A stretch of 64,000 nt of DNA from Lumbricus rubellus (Eukaryota; Annelida; Clitellata; Crassiclitellata; Lumbricidae): assembly GCA_945859605.1 (NCBI GenBank), contig OX243821.1, forward strand, positions 19,744,975 to 19,808,974, given 5' to 3'. Positions within the stretch are counted from its first letter, which is position 1; the number at the start of each line of letters is the position of its first letter. Positions 33,501 through 46,299 of this stretch are shown piece after piece. The position numbers and the translations under genes were made by a program. Below the pieces are notes generated by a model that ran no database searches, was not told the DNA's origin, and saw nothing but the letters and a program-made list of their open reading frames with translations.

Positions 33501-34776
33501 CGGTTGTAAAGTTCTGAAAAATGTTGTTAAGTGTCATCTGCACCTCTCGCACGCGCATGTTTTCGCATCTCATATGTGATTCTATAACTGCAAAGTTCTG
33601 AAAAAATGCTGCTAAGTGACACCATCACCTCTCGCCGTGCATGTTTGCGTATCTCAAACGTTATCCTATGACCGTAAAGTTCTGAAATTGTGCTAATTGT
33701 CACCTTCACCTCTCACATGTATGAGCATGTTTGCGCATCTCAAATGTGATCCTATAGTTGTAAAGTTCTGAAAAATTCTGCTTCGAGTCACGTTCACCTC
33801 TCGCGCGTGCGTGTTTGCGCATCTCAAACGTAATCCTATGAGTGTAAAGTTCTAAAAATTCTGCTTCGCACATGCGTGTTTGCATATCTCAAATGTTATC
33901 CTATGGTTGTAAAGTTCTGAAAATGCTACTAAGTGACATCTTCACCTCTCATACGCGCGTGTTTGCGCTTCTCAAATGTGATCCTATGACTGTAAAGTTC
34001 TGAAAAATTCAGCTAAATGTCACCTTCGCCTCTCGCGCGTGCATGTTTGCATATCTCAAATGTTATCCTATAGATGCAAAGTTCTGAAAATGCTGCTGCT
34101 GCTGCTAATTGTCACTTTCACCTCTCGCACGCACGTGTTTTCGCTTCTCAAATGTGATCCTATGACTGTAAAGTTCTGAAAAATTCAACTAAATGTCACC
34201 TTCGCCTTTCGCGCGTGTGTGTGTTTGCGCATCTCAAATGTGATCCCATGACTGTAAAGTTATGAAAAATGCTGCTAAGTCGAGGGTTGAGAATTATAAT
34301 ACCCTATAGCCATTATAAAATGTATTGGACATAGTGGCTTACAATTCTCAACCAACAAAGTGCCACCTTCGCCTCTCGCGAGTGCGTGTTTGCATATGAC
34401 AAATGTACTGAAAATTCTGCTAAGTGTGACCTTCCACACCACTTAATTTACATTTGAAACCCTATGAGGACGCATTCGATTATGGATACATACACTCAAT
34501 GTGGACGACTTCGTTTATATTGCGCAACATGGGGTCGTCCCTCGATCGCTAATTAGATTAGTGCGCCGTGGGTGGTGATTAAGGTCGTCGGTGTGGGATG
34601 GGATTGCTCGCCTGCCATTGGCCAGTACGCTATGAATATTAATTAGGTCATATGACGTCATTCGATGTGAATTGGTAAACAAAACGCTGTCACCTGTAGT
34701 TATTTATAGTGGTGAATTGGAACTGTCACTCATTATTGGGGTGAAGCGAATTGGTGCTTTCCCCTTATCAACTACT
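30545..34776 (-). repeat. Right arm of the palindrome
   Basis: Mirror image of the left arm, with the same four arrays in reverse order. Open frames in the left arm (213, 101 and 79 residues) recur residue for residue on the opposite strand here, which shows how close the arms are. Confidence 0.9.
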
Positions 34777-34782
34777 AGCACC
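34777..34782. repeat. Right 6-bp target-site duplication AGCACC
   Basis: Identical to 26,270-26,275. Joining the flanks across it restores a continuous TCATCATC-AGCACC-ATCGTCG repeat tract. Confidence 0.85.
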
Positions 34783-34808
34783 ATCGTCGTCGTCGTCGTC
34801 GTGATAAT

Positions 34809-34855
<47 letters not shown>

Positions 34856-35019
34856 CCATCATCACCATCGTCGTCGTGGTCATCGTGATCATGATCGTGA
34901 TCGTTATCATCATCGTCATCGTCGTCGTCGTCGTCGTCGTCATCATCATCACCATCATCACCATCAAAACCATCGTCGTCGTGGTCATCGTGATCATGAT
35001 CGTGATCGTTATCATCATT

Positions 35020-35052
<33 letters not shown>

Positions 35053-35085
35053 GTCACCATCATCATCATCGTCATCAGGTTTATC
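34783..35085. repeat. (CGT)n and (CAT)n trinucleotide tract
   Basis: A continuation of the trinucleotide tract split by the palindromic element. Asp-rich and Met-Thr-rich frames are artefacts. From 35,090 to 35,610 there is an unassigned interval with a TATACCCGCGTATTGTAC phrase resembling the reverse of 55,690-55,740. Confidence 0.85.
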
Positions 35086-35609
35086 AATAAATTCATCCGC
35101 GCATTGTGTCATTTGTTGGCAGTATAGACATTAGACATTTTGAATTTTATGCAAACTGTTTGATGAGAGTTATATCCAGAGAATATGCAACATTTAATTA
35201 TCCATCCGGCCGAAAATTTCTTAAAAGTCGCCAATTTTCCGCCCGAAAAAAACCTGATGACTTTTAAAAAGTCATTTGCTCCGAATTGGCCCAAATTTAG
35301 CGTATACCCGTGTACCCTGGTTTTTACCGGCGTACACCCTGATTTTCGGAAGGTGAGTATGCGATGCCGTTTGTTCCCGGAGGAGAGTATACGCCGTATA
35401 CCCGCGTATTGTACATTTGAGTACAGCCCTGGGTCTGCGATGACCATACAGTGTCCCTCCCTGGACCAGTTCTAAGGTTGGGCCTCACGGGTCGCTTCCA
35501 TTTACGTTCAAGCACTGCCTGGTGAAGCTTGTATTTCCTCGGAGCTCACACGCTGAGCGCACTATGAATAGTTTATATAGGCCACTGTCTATGTGAAGCG
35601 TTTTATAAA

Positions 35610-36385
35610 GGTCCAAATACAATACACGACGATACAATACAATACAAAAACAATACGTATGATACAATAAAATATTATACAATAAATACAATGCCATACA
35701 ATACAATGTATTTTGCAATGCATAAAAATGCTAAACGATACGATACAATACAATGCAATACAATGCAATGAGATACAAAACAATGCGATGCAGTGCAATG
35801 AGATACAATTCAATACAATGCGGTACAATACAATCCAACGCGATACAATACAATACAATGTGATACAATACAATGCGGTACAATACAATCCAACGCGATA
35901 CAATTCAATACAATGCGGTACAATACAATACAACGCGATACAATACAATACAATGTGATAAAATACAATGCGGTACAATACAATCCAACGCGATACAATT
36001 CAATACAATGCGGTACAATACAATACAACGCGATACAATACAATACAATGTGATACAATACAATGCGGTACAATACAATCCAACGCGATACAATTCAATA
36101 CAATGCGGTACAATACAATACAATGCGACTCAATATAATACAATGCGATACAATACAATGCAAAGCAGCACAATACAATACATTGCAATGCAATACCATG
36201 CAATGCAAAACAATGCAATACAATGCAATACAACACAATACAATGCAATACAATACAATGCGATACAATACAGTGAGATTCAATTCAATAAAATGCGATA
36301 CAATTCAAACGACAAAACGCATGCAGTAAAATAAAATACAATACGATGCAATAGAAACTATATACAATACAATACAATACACAAC
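35610..36385. repeat. CAATACAATGCGATA satellite
   Basis: CAATA, CAATG and CGATA pentamers organised in higher-order units of about 95-130 bases, with CAATGCGGTACAATACAATC recurring. It ends 20 bases before the acceptor of the next exon. Confidence 0.9.
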
Positions 36386-36405
36386 TGTTGTTCGTTCTGT
36401 TGCAG

Positions 36406-36833
36406 TCTTCAAGACAACGCACCTCCGTTGCAACGACACAATCAAAGTAGACAACACGTTGTCCTCCTCCTCCTACTCCTCCTCCTCTACCGTCTACATC
36501 TCCATTCCATCATCCAGCTGGGATCTCTCCCTCCTCTCTTCCGTCCTCCTCCACTCCCCATCCTCCTCGTCCCTCTCCCTCTCCGATCCACCTGTCCCCT
36601 TCTCACCCACATGCCCCCTCCTCTTCCGCTCCCACCCCGGTCAGCGCATGAACGTCACCTTGCTGACCCTGGGGCAGATACACGACTACGACCCCGGTGG
36701 TGGAGGTGGCGGAGCAGGGGGTGGCCCTGAGGGGGACAAGGGGGACCCGGACCCCTGGCCCCTCGGGAGGTCGTGCCCCGTCAACGCCTTCTTCTTGGAG
36801 GCCGGACGCCGAAGCGCCAGTTCGTTGTGTCAG
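36406..36833 (+). CDS. Receptor exon: Ser-rich, CUB-like extracellular segment
   Basis: The acceptor TTCGTTCTGTTGCAG and donor CAGGTGAGAC bound a 428-base exon that enters with two bases of a split codon, matching phase 1 of the lectin exon, and leaves in phase 0. It encodes FKTTHLRCNDTIKVD, a Ser-rich stretch, then CPLLFRSHPGQRMNVTLL, a Gly/Asp-rich loop and RSCPVNAFFLEAG ending LCQ. The Cys-x-x-x-x-x-x-x-x-PGQRxNVTL pattern with later Cys pairs resembles half of a CUB domain, and the other half would be in the missing next exon. NVT is a possible glycosylation site. The CUB assignment is tentative; the exon call itself is well supported by splice sites and phase. Confidence 0.78.
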
Positions 36834-36984
36834 GTGAGACAGCGCGAACAACATTTGTATACAACGAACACGAGCAACGCTGCGTTCTACTTCGCTAGAC
36901 AACAACGACGACAACAGACAACAGTGGCAACAGGCAACGATCGACGGTCAACGTACATCCTTAAGATCGAAGGTACAACAATAA

Positions 36985-37345
36985 CAGCATCAACACATTA
37001 ACAGCAATAACAACAACAGCATCAACACATTAACGACAATAACAACAGCAGCAGCAACAACAACACTTCGACAATTACAGCAACAACAACAGCAACAACA
37101 ACAACAACAACAACAGCAACAACAGCAACAACAACAGCAACAGCACATAAACAAAAATGACAGAAGCAACAACAACAACACCAACAAAAGGAACAACAAC
37201 AGCAACAATAACAACATACAAACAATAACAACAATAACAACAGCGGCGACACAACAACAACAACAAAAGAAACAACAACAGCGACAGTAGCAGCACCAAC
37301 AGCGACGACAACAACACCAACAACCACAAGAACACGAACAAAAGT
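36985..37345. repeat. (CAA)n/(CAG)n tract
   Basis: Imperfect CAACAACAG repeats in the intron after the CUB-like exon. The Val/Cys/Leu-rich minus-strand frames are artefacts. Confidence 0.9.
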
Positions 37346-37425
37346 CGCAGCAACAGTGACGTCACTGTTTGTATGTGTGGAAGTACGTGTGTGTGTATGC
37401 ATGAATGTTTGTTTTTTTGTTTCTA

Positions 37426-37636
37426 AGTGCACTTGTTATAGAGCCCTCTTCAAGCTCTCACTACTCAGAGGCGCTCCCGAATGCAGAGCGGACACTGCAT
37501 CGGAATTCCACGTCCAAGCACTGAGCAATTGTGAGTGAAGGACTTCCCAAGGTCCTTACGCAGCGACTTGAGGTGGATTCGAACCTCGAACCTTCCGGCC
37601 TCAAGGCAACGACGCCACCACTACACCACCGCGTCT
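37426..37636 (-). mobile_element. tRNA-derived SINE, copy 3
   Basis: Minus-strand copy: tail complement GTGCACTTGTTATAGAG and CTACTCAGAGGCGCTCCCGA first, then the body, B box complement GGATTCGAACC near 37,575, and A box complement CTACACCACCGCG at the end. The body contains GGAATTCCACG where other copies have GAGTTTCACG. Confidence 0.88.
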
Positions 37637-37914
37637 CCTACCAAGCCAGCAGTCGCTCACCCCCTCCCTGCGCACTCCACGACCCCGTCCGCCCCCGATT
37701 ATCTACCCCATCCCTCCCCAAGTTTGCCATTTAATATAAACCCATATTGCTCAAGCACTCGACCAGATAATTGCGTTCCCGGCGTCACGTGTTCTTTTCC
37801 ATTTCCTATCCCGTGAGGCTGTGCGACTCCTGCGTTATTTAGACGAGGTTTACACGAGAACTGGACGACGTCACGTCTTCTGAACTGGGTGGGGTGGGTT
37901 GGAGATGGGGGGTA

Positions 37915-38973
37915 AAGAGAGACGGGCAGAGAGACAGGTAGAGAGAGAAAGACAGACAGAGACAAACAGAGACTGACAGAGACAGACAGAGAGGGAGAGG
38001 TAAACAGAGAAACAGGGATTCAGATAGACAGACAGACTGAGGCAGGCAGACAGACAGACAGACAGAGACATAGACAGACAGAGACAGACAGACAGACAGA
38101 CAGAGACAGTCAGAGACAGAGGAAAACATAGACTCAGAGAGACAGACAGACTGAGGCAGACAGTGACAGACAGAGACAGACAGAGAGGCAGATGAAAACG
38201 TAGACTCAGATTGATAGACAGACATAAACAGACAGAACAAACGAAGAAGCTATCAGGCGACCGGATGTTGAGATGGTGGGAGAAGAGAGTGAGGAGTAGG
38301 AGGAGGAGAAGGAGGAGAATGTTGTGGAGGAGGAGGAAGTAAAAATCATGAGTGAGATTGGTTGGAGGAGTATATAAGGAGGAGGAGGAGGACGAGGAAG
38401 GCATGAAAGATGGGATGAGGAAAAGAATGTGTTGGAAACGAGGGAAGAGGATGACAAAGTGTTTGAGCAGCATTAACAATGACTGCAATGGACAGAAGGA
38501 TGGGGAGAGGAGTCAGAATAAAACGATGAGGCTGAGGGGTAGACAGAGAGCCAGAGGCAAAGGAAGAAGACGAGAAAAGGAAGAGGAGCAGGAGGTGCAT
38601 GAGGTACAGAAGGAGAAGGAGGAGGAGCATGAGAAAGAGAAGGAACTAAACTAGCAGAAGGAGCATGGGCAGGAGCAGAAGCAGGAGCTCGAGGAACAGG
38701 ACCAGGAGAAGGAGCAGCAGAGGAGGAGCAGAAGGAGCAGGAGCAAGGGCAGAGCAGCTGCAGGAGCAGTGAAAGGAGAATAAGCAGGAGGGGGAGCAAG
38801 AGATGCAGGGACAGAAGCAGGGGCAGAGGTGCTGGATGAAACAGAAATTCAGGAAGAGATGGCTAAGTGACAGACACAAATGTATTCAGACAGACAGGCA
38901 GGAAGACAGACATAGAGACAGACAGATAGACAGACATAGAGACAGACAGATAGACAGACAGACAGACAGACAT

Positions 38974-39004
<31 letters not shown>

Positions 39005-39027
39005 TAGAGACAGACAGATAGACAGAC

Positions 39028-39066
<39 letters not shown>

Positions 39067-39135
39067 ATGATAGACAGACAGATAGACAGACAGACATACA
39101 TACATACAGACAGAATGATAGACAGACAGGAAGAC
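37915..39135. repeat. CAGA microsatellites and GGAGGA/GAGCAG tracts
   Basis: (CAGA)n at 37,930-38,215 and 38,885-39,130, with purine-rich repeats between. No exon is evident. Confidence 0.85.
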
Positions 39136-39285
39136 TCGTTGTTGTTTTGCTGTCCGTTGGCGCATGCGCATTAGGTCAGTCGCACGGCTCGCGCCCTCTG
39201 GCGGTTCAGCTAATTGTCGCCGATTGCTTCTACAACGCTAATGAAATTAACCATAGCAACGTCAGGTGCCCGCTTTCTTTACAGA
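39136..39285. other. Non-repetitive island, no gene recognised
   Basis: About 150 bases of mixed composition between two repeats, ending in TTTCTTTACAG. It was checked for the missing receptor exon. The frame lacks conserved Cys or CUB features, so none is called. Confidence 0.35.
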
Positions 39286-39560
39286 GGAGGAGAAGAAAGG
39301 AGGAGGAGGAGGAGAACGAGGAGGAGAGGAGAAGCAGGAGGAGGAAGAGGAGGAGAGGAGGAGAAGAGGAGAAGAAGGAGGAACAGGAGGAGGAGGAGGA
39401 GGAGGAGGATGAGCAGGAGGATGAGCAGGAAGAGGAGCAGGAAGAGGAGCAGGAAGAGGAGCAGGAGGAGGAGAAAAGGAGGGGAGGAGAAGGAAGAGGA
39501 GGAAGAGGATGAGGGGCGGAGGAAGAGGAGGATAGGAGGAGTAGGAAAAAGATGAGGAAA
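39285..39560. repeat. (GGA)n purine tract
   Basis: GGAGGAGGAG with GAGCAG variants. Confidence 0.9.
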
Positions 39561-39799
39561 CGTGGAGAAGGCTATTAAAAGGCACTATACGAGTTTCCGG
39601 ATACATACATACATACATAATATACATTTTGTACTCCCTCTTTCCATCCTCTCTTTCTTTGTTCTATCCCTTCTTCCTCATTCTCTCTGTCTCTGTGAAT
39701 TTCTGCGTGTTCGTGTGTCCGTGTGCCTACTTGTAAACGGTTCCATTTCTATCCGTGTCTGTTCATCTGCATGTATGTATGTCTGTCTTTCTGTCTATT

Positions 39800-40525
<726 letters not shown>

Positions 40526-40799
40526 GCGAACAATAACTCACTCGCCACCCATATACTCTATGTACATGTTTACTTTTCTAGCGCCTTTTCCTTTACTCAG
40601 AAGGTGCCATTGAGTGTTGCTCATGTAATAATTCTTGTCATCTTCACCCAAATCCCCAGAAACAGAGGATGATGGAATGCGTTAAACTCCCCCGTGATGT
40701 CACCACCACGGCATGTGGGAAGACAGTACCATTATAGTTAAACGTACCAGAACAATAATTATAGGTGCACGTACCAGTACCCTACGTTTACTTCCTGCT

Positions 40800-41115
40800 G
40801 TACTTCTTTCTCTTCCCCATACTGGCCTTCTTTTCCCACCTTCCCTTCCTTCTTTATCTTCTCCCACGTACTTCTCCTTACTCTCTTCTCTTCTCTACTT
40901 CCTTCCTTTCCTCTTTGTTGTTCTCGCTCCTTTCTCCCTCCCTCCCTCGCTCCCTCGCTTCCTCCTTCCCTCCGTCCGTCCGTCCGTCCCTCCCTCTCTT
41001 ATTTCTATCTCTTTCTTCCTTCGTTCCTTCGTTCGTTCCTTCCTCCCTCCATTCCTCCTTCCTTCCTTCCCCTCTTAATGCTATCCCTCATTCACTCCCT
41101 CTTTTCTTCCTTCCC
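40800..41115. repeat. CTTC/CCTC pyrimidine tract
   Basis: Degenerate pyrimidine repeats including (GTCC)n at 40,974-40,990. The interval 40,530-40,800 holds no recognised exon. Confidence 0.8.
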
Positions 41116-41154
41116 TCAATCAAGCTGTATAATTATACAATTATACATGTATTT

Positions 41155-41762
41155 GTGACCATATCTGGGAAAAGGGACCTAAAGTGGGGTTCTAGTTTTG
41201 GAGTTATAGCCCGTTTTAGATAGTCAGTTGCTGGTTGTCGAATTTTGGATTTCCTCTTCATGTTTCAGATAAATATAATGTCCGCTCAGTATAATTCGTA
41301 AAATTGTGGAGATTGAACCTTTAGTTACTAAAAATTGCATTTAAACCGGAGCAGGGAAAGGGACCTAAAGTGGGCCTTGTGGTAAGTTGTTACATAATCT
41401 GTTATTTTAGGTCGTTTGTTCACTTAATTTCGCTAAAAAGTGACTCTTTACATGCTCGCATTCTTTCGCTATCAAACAGCTGTAATAATTATAATTATAA
41501 TCGCATTTTTGATTGCGCTATTGAAGGTAGGGTCAGTTAGGGTCAGTACTGAATTTGCTGAGTACCATCTTGCTAAATCTTTAAAGTTGATTTTCTCGAA
41601 ATGATGATTTCGTCTATTACATTGTTACATTTTTAATAACTTCATCATTTATGGACCAAACGTTGTGCAGTTTCTTTTGTCTGAAAGCTTGTTTTAAGCT
41701 GGATTTGAGGATACTAATAAGTCCATATCCCACTTTAGGTCCCTTTTCCCAGATATGGTCAC
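41155..41762. mobile_element. TIR element, GTGACCATATCTGGG ends
   Basis: A perfect inverted repeat of about 33-35 bases: GTGACCATATCTGGGAAAAG plus GGACCTAAAGTGGG at the left, and the complement ending CCCAGATATGGTCAC at 41,762. ATTT lies on both sides and may be a 4-bp duplication. An internal partial copy (AGGGAAAGGGACCTAAAGTG) lies at 41,350. No coding capacity. Superfamily not assigned. Confidence 0.75.
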
Positions 41763-42714
41763 ATTTATTAAAGGAAAGGCCCTTATATAATTATTAGACT
41801 GGTCCAAATTCGCATGCAAAAAATTTGGGGGGGGGGGATTTTTGAGGCATGTTGATACATTTCTTCAATTTGATCTAAAAAGTATCTGTGTGAAATTATT
41901 TTGCCAAAAATGTAATATTAAGGGGTCACTCACGAGCATCAAAGTTGGGGGTTTGGGGCTATATATTAATAGTACAGGCAATTTGCAGTTTGACCTGGGA
42001 AAAATTGTAACACAAGCTTTCTAAACGGTTTCCTTCTCAGAATTTGCTGCTGAATAAAATATCCAAAATCCGATCAAACCTAACCATGGGGTCTCCCCCA
42101 AAATGGGGTTCAAAATATAATGGTTTTTCGTTCATTTTTACATTGAATATCGGGCTGCTGACAACCTTAATGTGGCTGGAAAGTGAATGTTTTCAAGAAC
42201 AATTTTCATAATTTTGTTGGTTGTCCCTCTCAGAACATTGATAAGTAGGCCTATATTTAAACAGGCTTACCCTTAGAAGACTCGAAGGGAGCATTAGAGC
42301 ATGTGCCCCCATGATGTTCTATAAATTGAGCTGGTTTCAACGCAGGACCGCAGCATTATTTTTAACAGGCTTTCTAGTCACATCCTATTTGCAGTCCAAT
42401 ACTGTATGGCCAAAAGTCTATTTTTCTTAAAGCTCACTTTGGCATGCCAGGGTTGATAGACGGACAACTATAGCGTCATTCTGAGCGATTCCTTCATCCA
42501 TGAAGTCAAGAAAGAAGATGTTCTCTTAGTTCCACTTTGGAATGGTAAGGTAACTGAGGTCTGCTAACAGGAGAAAGAAGAAGGTGCATATCTTATCTTA
42601 TCTCATCTGACCATTTATAAAGCGCTTCTTGCAGCAAGATCCTTTCAGAAACGCTCCCAGTGCGTTCAACCCCGAGTAAAAAAGGCATAGGTTGGCCCAG
42701 AGTGAGAATTACTG

Positions 42715-42840
42715 GGCTTTCAGCCCCAGTCTTTCTTAGAGCCCCATAGTAAAGTATGTTTTTTACACCCTCAATTCCAAGTGGATCATGGTTCAACCCC
42801 CTGTTAGTTTTCCACAAGTTTCACACTGAGTTGACCTGTT
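42715..42840. repeat. Dispersed repeat, copy also at 54,700
   Basis: TTAGAGCCCCATAGTAAAGT, then TCCAAGTGGATCATGGTTCA, CAAGTTTCACACTGAG matches 54,720-54,820 at most positions. Confidence 0.6.
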
Positions 42841-43804
42841 GTCAATAATTGTTGATTTCAAGCCCAAATATCAAATTCAGCCAGGGTCGGGGAAGCTATT
42901 CTCGATCTGAGAAGTGACTGTTTTCATTGTCCAGATCTAATCCATTACCTGGAGGGTAGTGGTTCCAAGAGCCTAGATGCTGCTGTGAATGACTTGGCTC
43001 TCCTGGATGACCAACACAACGCTGTAAATGAGAAGATCACTAAGGCGGCATTTACTACTTTCAGACGTCATTTAGAAATTGACCTTGCTGGGTTCTTATT
43101 TTTCCCCAAGAAGCAGTTAATGCACGATAAAGAGATAATCAAGACACAAGTAAAGAAGAACATAGAATGCAAGAGGTAGGTTCCTAAGGAAAACAAGGAG
43201 AGGAAATAACAGAGAGACGGAGGTTTATGAAATCTCTTTGTATTAAGGAGACGTTGTTGGATCTTCCTCCTAAGTAGGCCTACAGACCAAATCGTGAATG
43301 ATGGGGCAGAGAGATTTATGAGATTAGTTGCAACAATCAGCACCTTCAATGACTCGCTGACGAAGAGCGAAGACACTAAGCATTACTCTAGGTGACGGAG
43401 CTTCATCGTAATCTTCATTGTCAAATTCGACTTTCTGAACCGACAATGTGATATACTGACAGCATTCTTAGATAGTTTTTTTTAAATATTAGACACATGA
43501 CATGGACACTTGGACAGTCAATTAAACACAAATTGCAGCTGCTTTTCATGGTGGCAATTCAATAATATTGCTAACAGCTAAACTGGAAGGTTCAATGCTC
43601 GTTGACTGGAGGCCTGCCAGTTATATTGCACCGTTTACAATGTAGTAAGCATGCTAAAACTTTGACAGCATTGAGGGACCTGAAGATAGAGCCACAGTGT
43701 TTTAATATTTTGCACTGTGGGTTTCTTGTACCAGATGTACAAAAAACCAACATGCCTTTCAAATATTTCAATGTTCAGTTTTTTGGACCAGTCTAATAAT
43801 TATA

Positions 43805-44313
43805 ATATATATTTATAATATATATTAGCTGTACCCGGCCACGCGTTGCTGTGGCAGAAAAGACTCTCCCCATCCCCCTCCCCTCCCCTTCCCCTCCCTT
43901 CCCCTCCCCTCCCCTTCCTTTTCGTCCCGCTCCCTCCGCTCCTTTCCTCCCTCACATCGTCCCTTCCTGAGAGCGGATAGAGCCCAAGAATGTTGAAATG
44001 CCGCAAAATTATTGCGCGACTCGCTTATGACGTCACGGCACGCGACCTCATTCATGTTTCGTCTGGTCGCTGTGACTGTCAAGGCGTTTCGGAAATCTGG
44101 CAACCCATTGGCTTTGTTAAATTTGCAAATGGCGGTCGAGCGGAATGCAAACTTCACTTTTTGTGAAAAATGTTGCGTTTTTCGGATAAAAAGCAAAATG
44201 GACACTCTTCTATTGGAATGGAAGGGTTTGGTAAATTTTCAAAACAATCGGTGCGTAACTTTCGGCGTGATTGTGTTACGAACTATTGGAAAGTTTCATT
44301 TTTATTTATATAG
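43805..44313 (+). mobile_element. Interspersed repeat inserted in the right TIR, ATTATA duplication
   Basis: A 509-base segment containing GCTGTACCCGGCCACGCGTT near its start and ending TTTTTATTTATATAG, flanked by ATTATA on both sides (43,799-43,804 and 44,314-44,319). The start and the TATATAG end look like a short retroposon family, but the class is not certain. Confidence 0.55.
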
Positions 44314-44339
44314 ATTATAAGGCCTTTCCTTATATATAT

Positions 44340-44925
44340 ATTTATTTATTACATATTTTTGCATGTGTCTACATACATATATATTTATATATGTATACAT
44401 TGCATGCATATAATTATATATACATATCCAATTGTTCATACATATAGCTATTTATTTACAAAGCGACAATAACAGAATGTCTGATTAATTTTCCTTTAAC
44501 GACGCACTGTGTCATACAGCAAAGACGTTATATAAACGTTAACGTCGCCCCCCCTCATTTCTCCAAACACAGACCTGGCTCCTCTATCGGGGGGTAACCG
44601 AGGCAACCGGCTTTTAGATCTATGGCAACTGCACCTGCGAATTGTTATTCGAACATCGTTGACCACGTGGCCGGCTTAATTAAGCGCGTGGGGGAAATGG
44701 CGCCAATTCGGACCACCTGCAGCTGAGCGTCCTGGTGGGGGAGAGAGGTGTGGAGGGGAGTGTGGACTAATCTCAGATGCGCAGCGGTGGATGTGGCCAA
44801 TATATTTTTGCTGTTCTTTGGACTACTGTAACTGTAAGCAGCGTTTATTGCCATACGTAAATTGTCTGGTATTCAATTAAGAAATCTTCATTTGTCATTT
44901 TCAGAAAATGTTCGTCTTAGCGTGC
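44340..44925. other. Gene-free interval
   Basis: TATA-rich sequence to 44,460, then mixed sequence without any recognisable exon or repeat end. Confidence 0.4.
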
Positions 44926-44929
44926 TCTT

Positions 44930-44977
<48 letters not shown>

Positions 44978-45085
44978 ATTATTTATTTATTTATTTATTT
45001 ATTTAATCAATCAATTAATCAATCAATCGATTAAAATTTATATAGCGCCCGTTGAAGATAACTGCTCAGAGGCGCTCCCGGCCCA
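44930..45085 (-). repeat. (ATCA)n/(ATTT)n tail plus shared LINE/SINE 3' tail
   Basis: (ATCA)n and (TTTA)n lead into AAATTTATATAGCGCCCGTT and CTCAGAGGCGCTCCCGGCC, a reverse-strand copy of the shared 3' tail. This looks like the poly-tetranucleotide end of a LINE inserted in minus orientation. Confidence 0.65.
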
Positions 45086-45399
45086 GACCAGGCGTGAAAA
45101 GCAGTCTTAGAGTTAGGGAGGTGTCTCACAGACAAGGGAAGCTCGTTCCAACCACAGAGAAGGAACGGCTCTGCATTGTCGCAGGAAAGGACTGATCAAA
45201 ATATTCTTGCTCAAATGTAAGTTGGATCAATGAAAATAAATCTGGACAATTATACAGAACTTTAATTGATGAAAATAAATAGAAGTTGGCCAATTGAGAG
45301 TTGGATTTTATGGAGGAAATAAATAATTATTGTTGCTTCAATAGAAGTTGGATTGATCAAAATAATTCTTGCTTCAATAGAAGCGGGCTTGGTGAGAGC

Positions 45400-45950
45400 A
45401 ATTCCTGGCCTCTCCGAATCTCCGAATTGTCCGACTCCGAATTATTGTCCGCTTCGAATTGTCCATGTCCGAATTGTCCTAATTTATACAGAACTTGGAT
45501 TGATGAACATAAATAGAAGTTGATAAAATGGAAGCTGGATTTACATAAGCATTTGTTGCTCAAATAGGAGCTGCATGGTTTGATGAGAATAATTCCTGGC
45601 CCCTCCGAACTGTCCGGCTCCGAATTCCCCGAAGCTAATTCCTGTCCCTTCCGTATTGCCCGGATCCCAATTGCCCGGCCCTTAATATTATTGTCCGGTT
45701 CCGAACAGTCCGGCTCCGAATTCCCCGAAGCTAATTTCTGGCCCTTCCGAATTGCCCGGATCCCAATTGTCCGGCTCCTAATATTATTGTCCGGTTCCGA
45801 ATTGTCCGGCTCCTAATTCCCCAAAGCTAATTCCTGGCCCTTCAGAATTGCCCGGCTCCCAATTGGCCGGCTCCAAATTGTCCGGCTCCGAATTGTCCGG
45901 CTCCGAATTGTCCGGCTACGCATTGTCCGGCTCCGAATTGTCCTCGAACA
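45400..45950. repeat. GAATTGTCCGGCTCC minisatellite
   Basis: Units of 12-15 bases such as GAATTGTCCGGCTCC and CCGAAGCTAATTCCTGGCCC, partly arranged in longer blocks of about 105 bases (near 45,600 and 45,705). Confidence 0.85.
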
Positions 45951-46299
45951 AAATAGATATTCGGCTACAATTACACTATAATTTATAGACCGCCTGCTTC
46001 TATAACTAGAAGCACCGCAAACTCCTTATTAAAGAGCTCGTTGATGGTTAGTCTTCGGTGATAAATCACTCTTCGCTGTCTGATTGCAGACAGGGCTTTT
46101 GTGTTGACGAAGACAGAGACAGACAATGCGATGAAAGCTTAACAATGCTGTGTATCGGCTTGGGAAGATGGTTAAACAATAGGCAGTTTTTGTTGCGCCC
46201 GTCTGCTGCTTTTCTGCGAGCGCCAAAATAATAGCGGTTTGGTTGGAGTCTAGCCTATTATACGGAACATATCATTTACCCAACTATCCATTTCGGCCA

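Larger units (their letters stand above)
26276..34776. mobile_element. 8.5-kb palindromic (foldback) element with 6-bp TSD
   Basis: The sequence from 26,276 (AGTAGTTGATAAGGGG) is the reverse complement of the sequence ending at 34,776, with paired positions summing to 61,052 over more than 4 kb. Every part I compared in the outer arms is identical. The first mismatch I found is at 30,362/30,690, and all differences lie within about 170 bases of the centre, including one single-base shift. The centre is a 38-base unpaired segment (30,507-30,544). Termini AG...CT and the 6-bp duplication AGCACC match what is known for Polintons. The arms carry four kinds of tandem repeat and no recognisable gene, which resembles foldback elements. 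It lies in an intron of the receptor gene. Confidence 0.9.
41771..44331. mobile_element. 2.5-kb TIR element, AAGGAAAGGCCCTTAT ends, with a nested insertion
   Basis: The left end AAGGAAAGGCCCTTATATAA continues as TTATTAGACTGGTCCAAA. The right end reads TTGGACCAGTCTAATAATTA at 43,783, is interrupted, and resumes as TATAAGGCCTTTCCTT at 44,316-44,331. The right TIR is therefore split by a 509-base insertion. The interior has a plus frame around 42,935-43,180 (LDAAVNDLALLDDQHNAVNE) that looks protein-like but is not recognised. The transposon class is unknown. Confidence 0.6.

Noticed and set aside
26276..34776. Explaining the palindrome purely as an assembly or hairpin-read artefact
   Set aside because: An artefact would not be expected to stop at mirrored AG...CT ends with a perfect 6-bp duplication between different flanks. 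The possibility is kept as a check, not as the main reading.
39147..39285. Candidate for the missing receptor exon
   Set aside because: No donor in the right phase and no Cys or CUB-like pattern.
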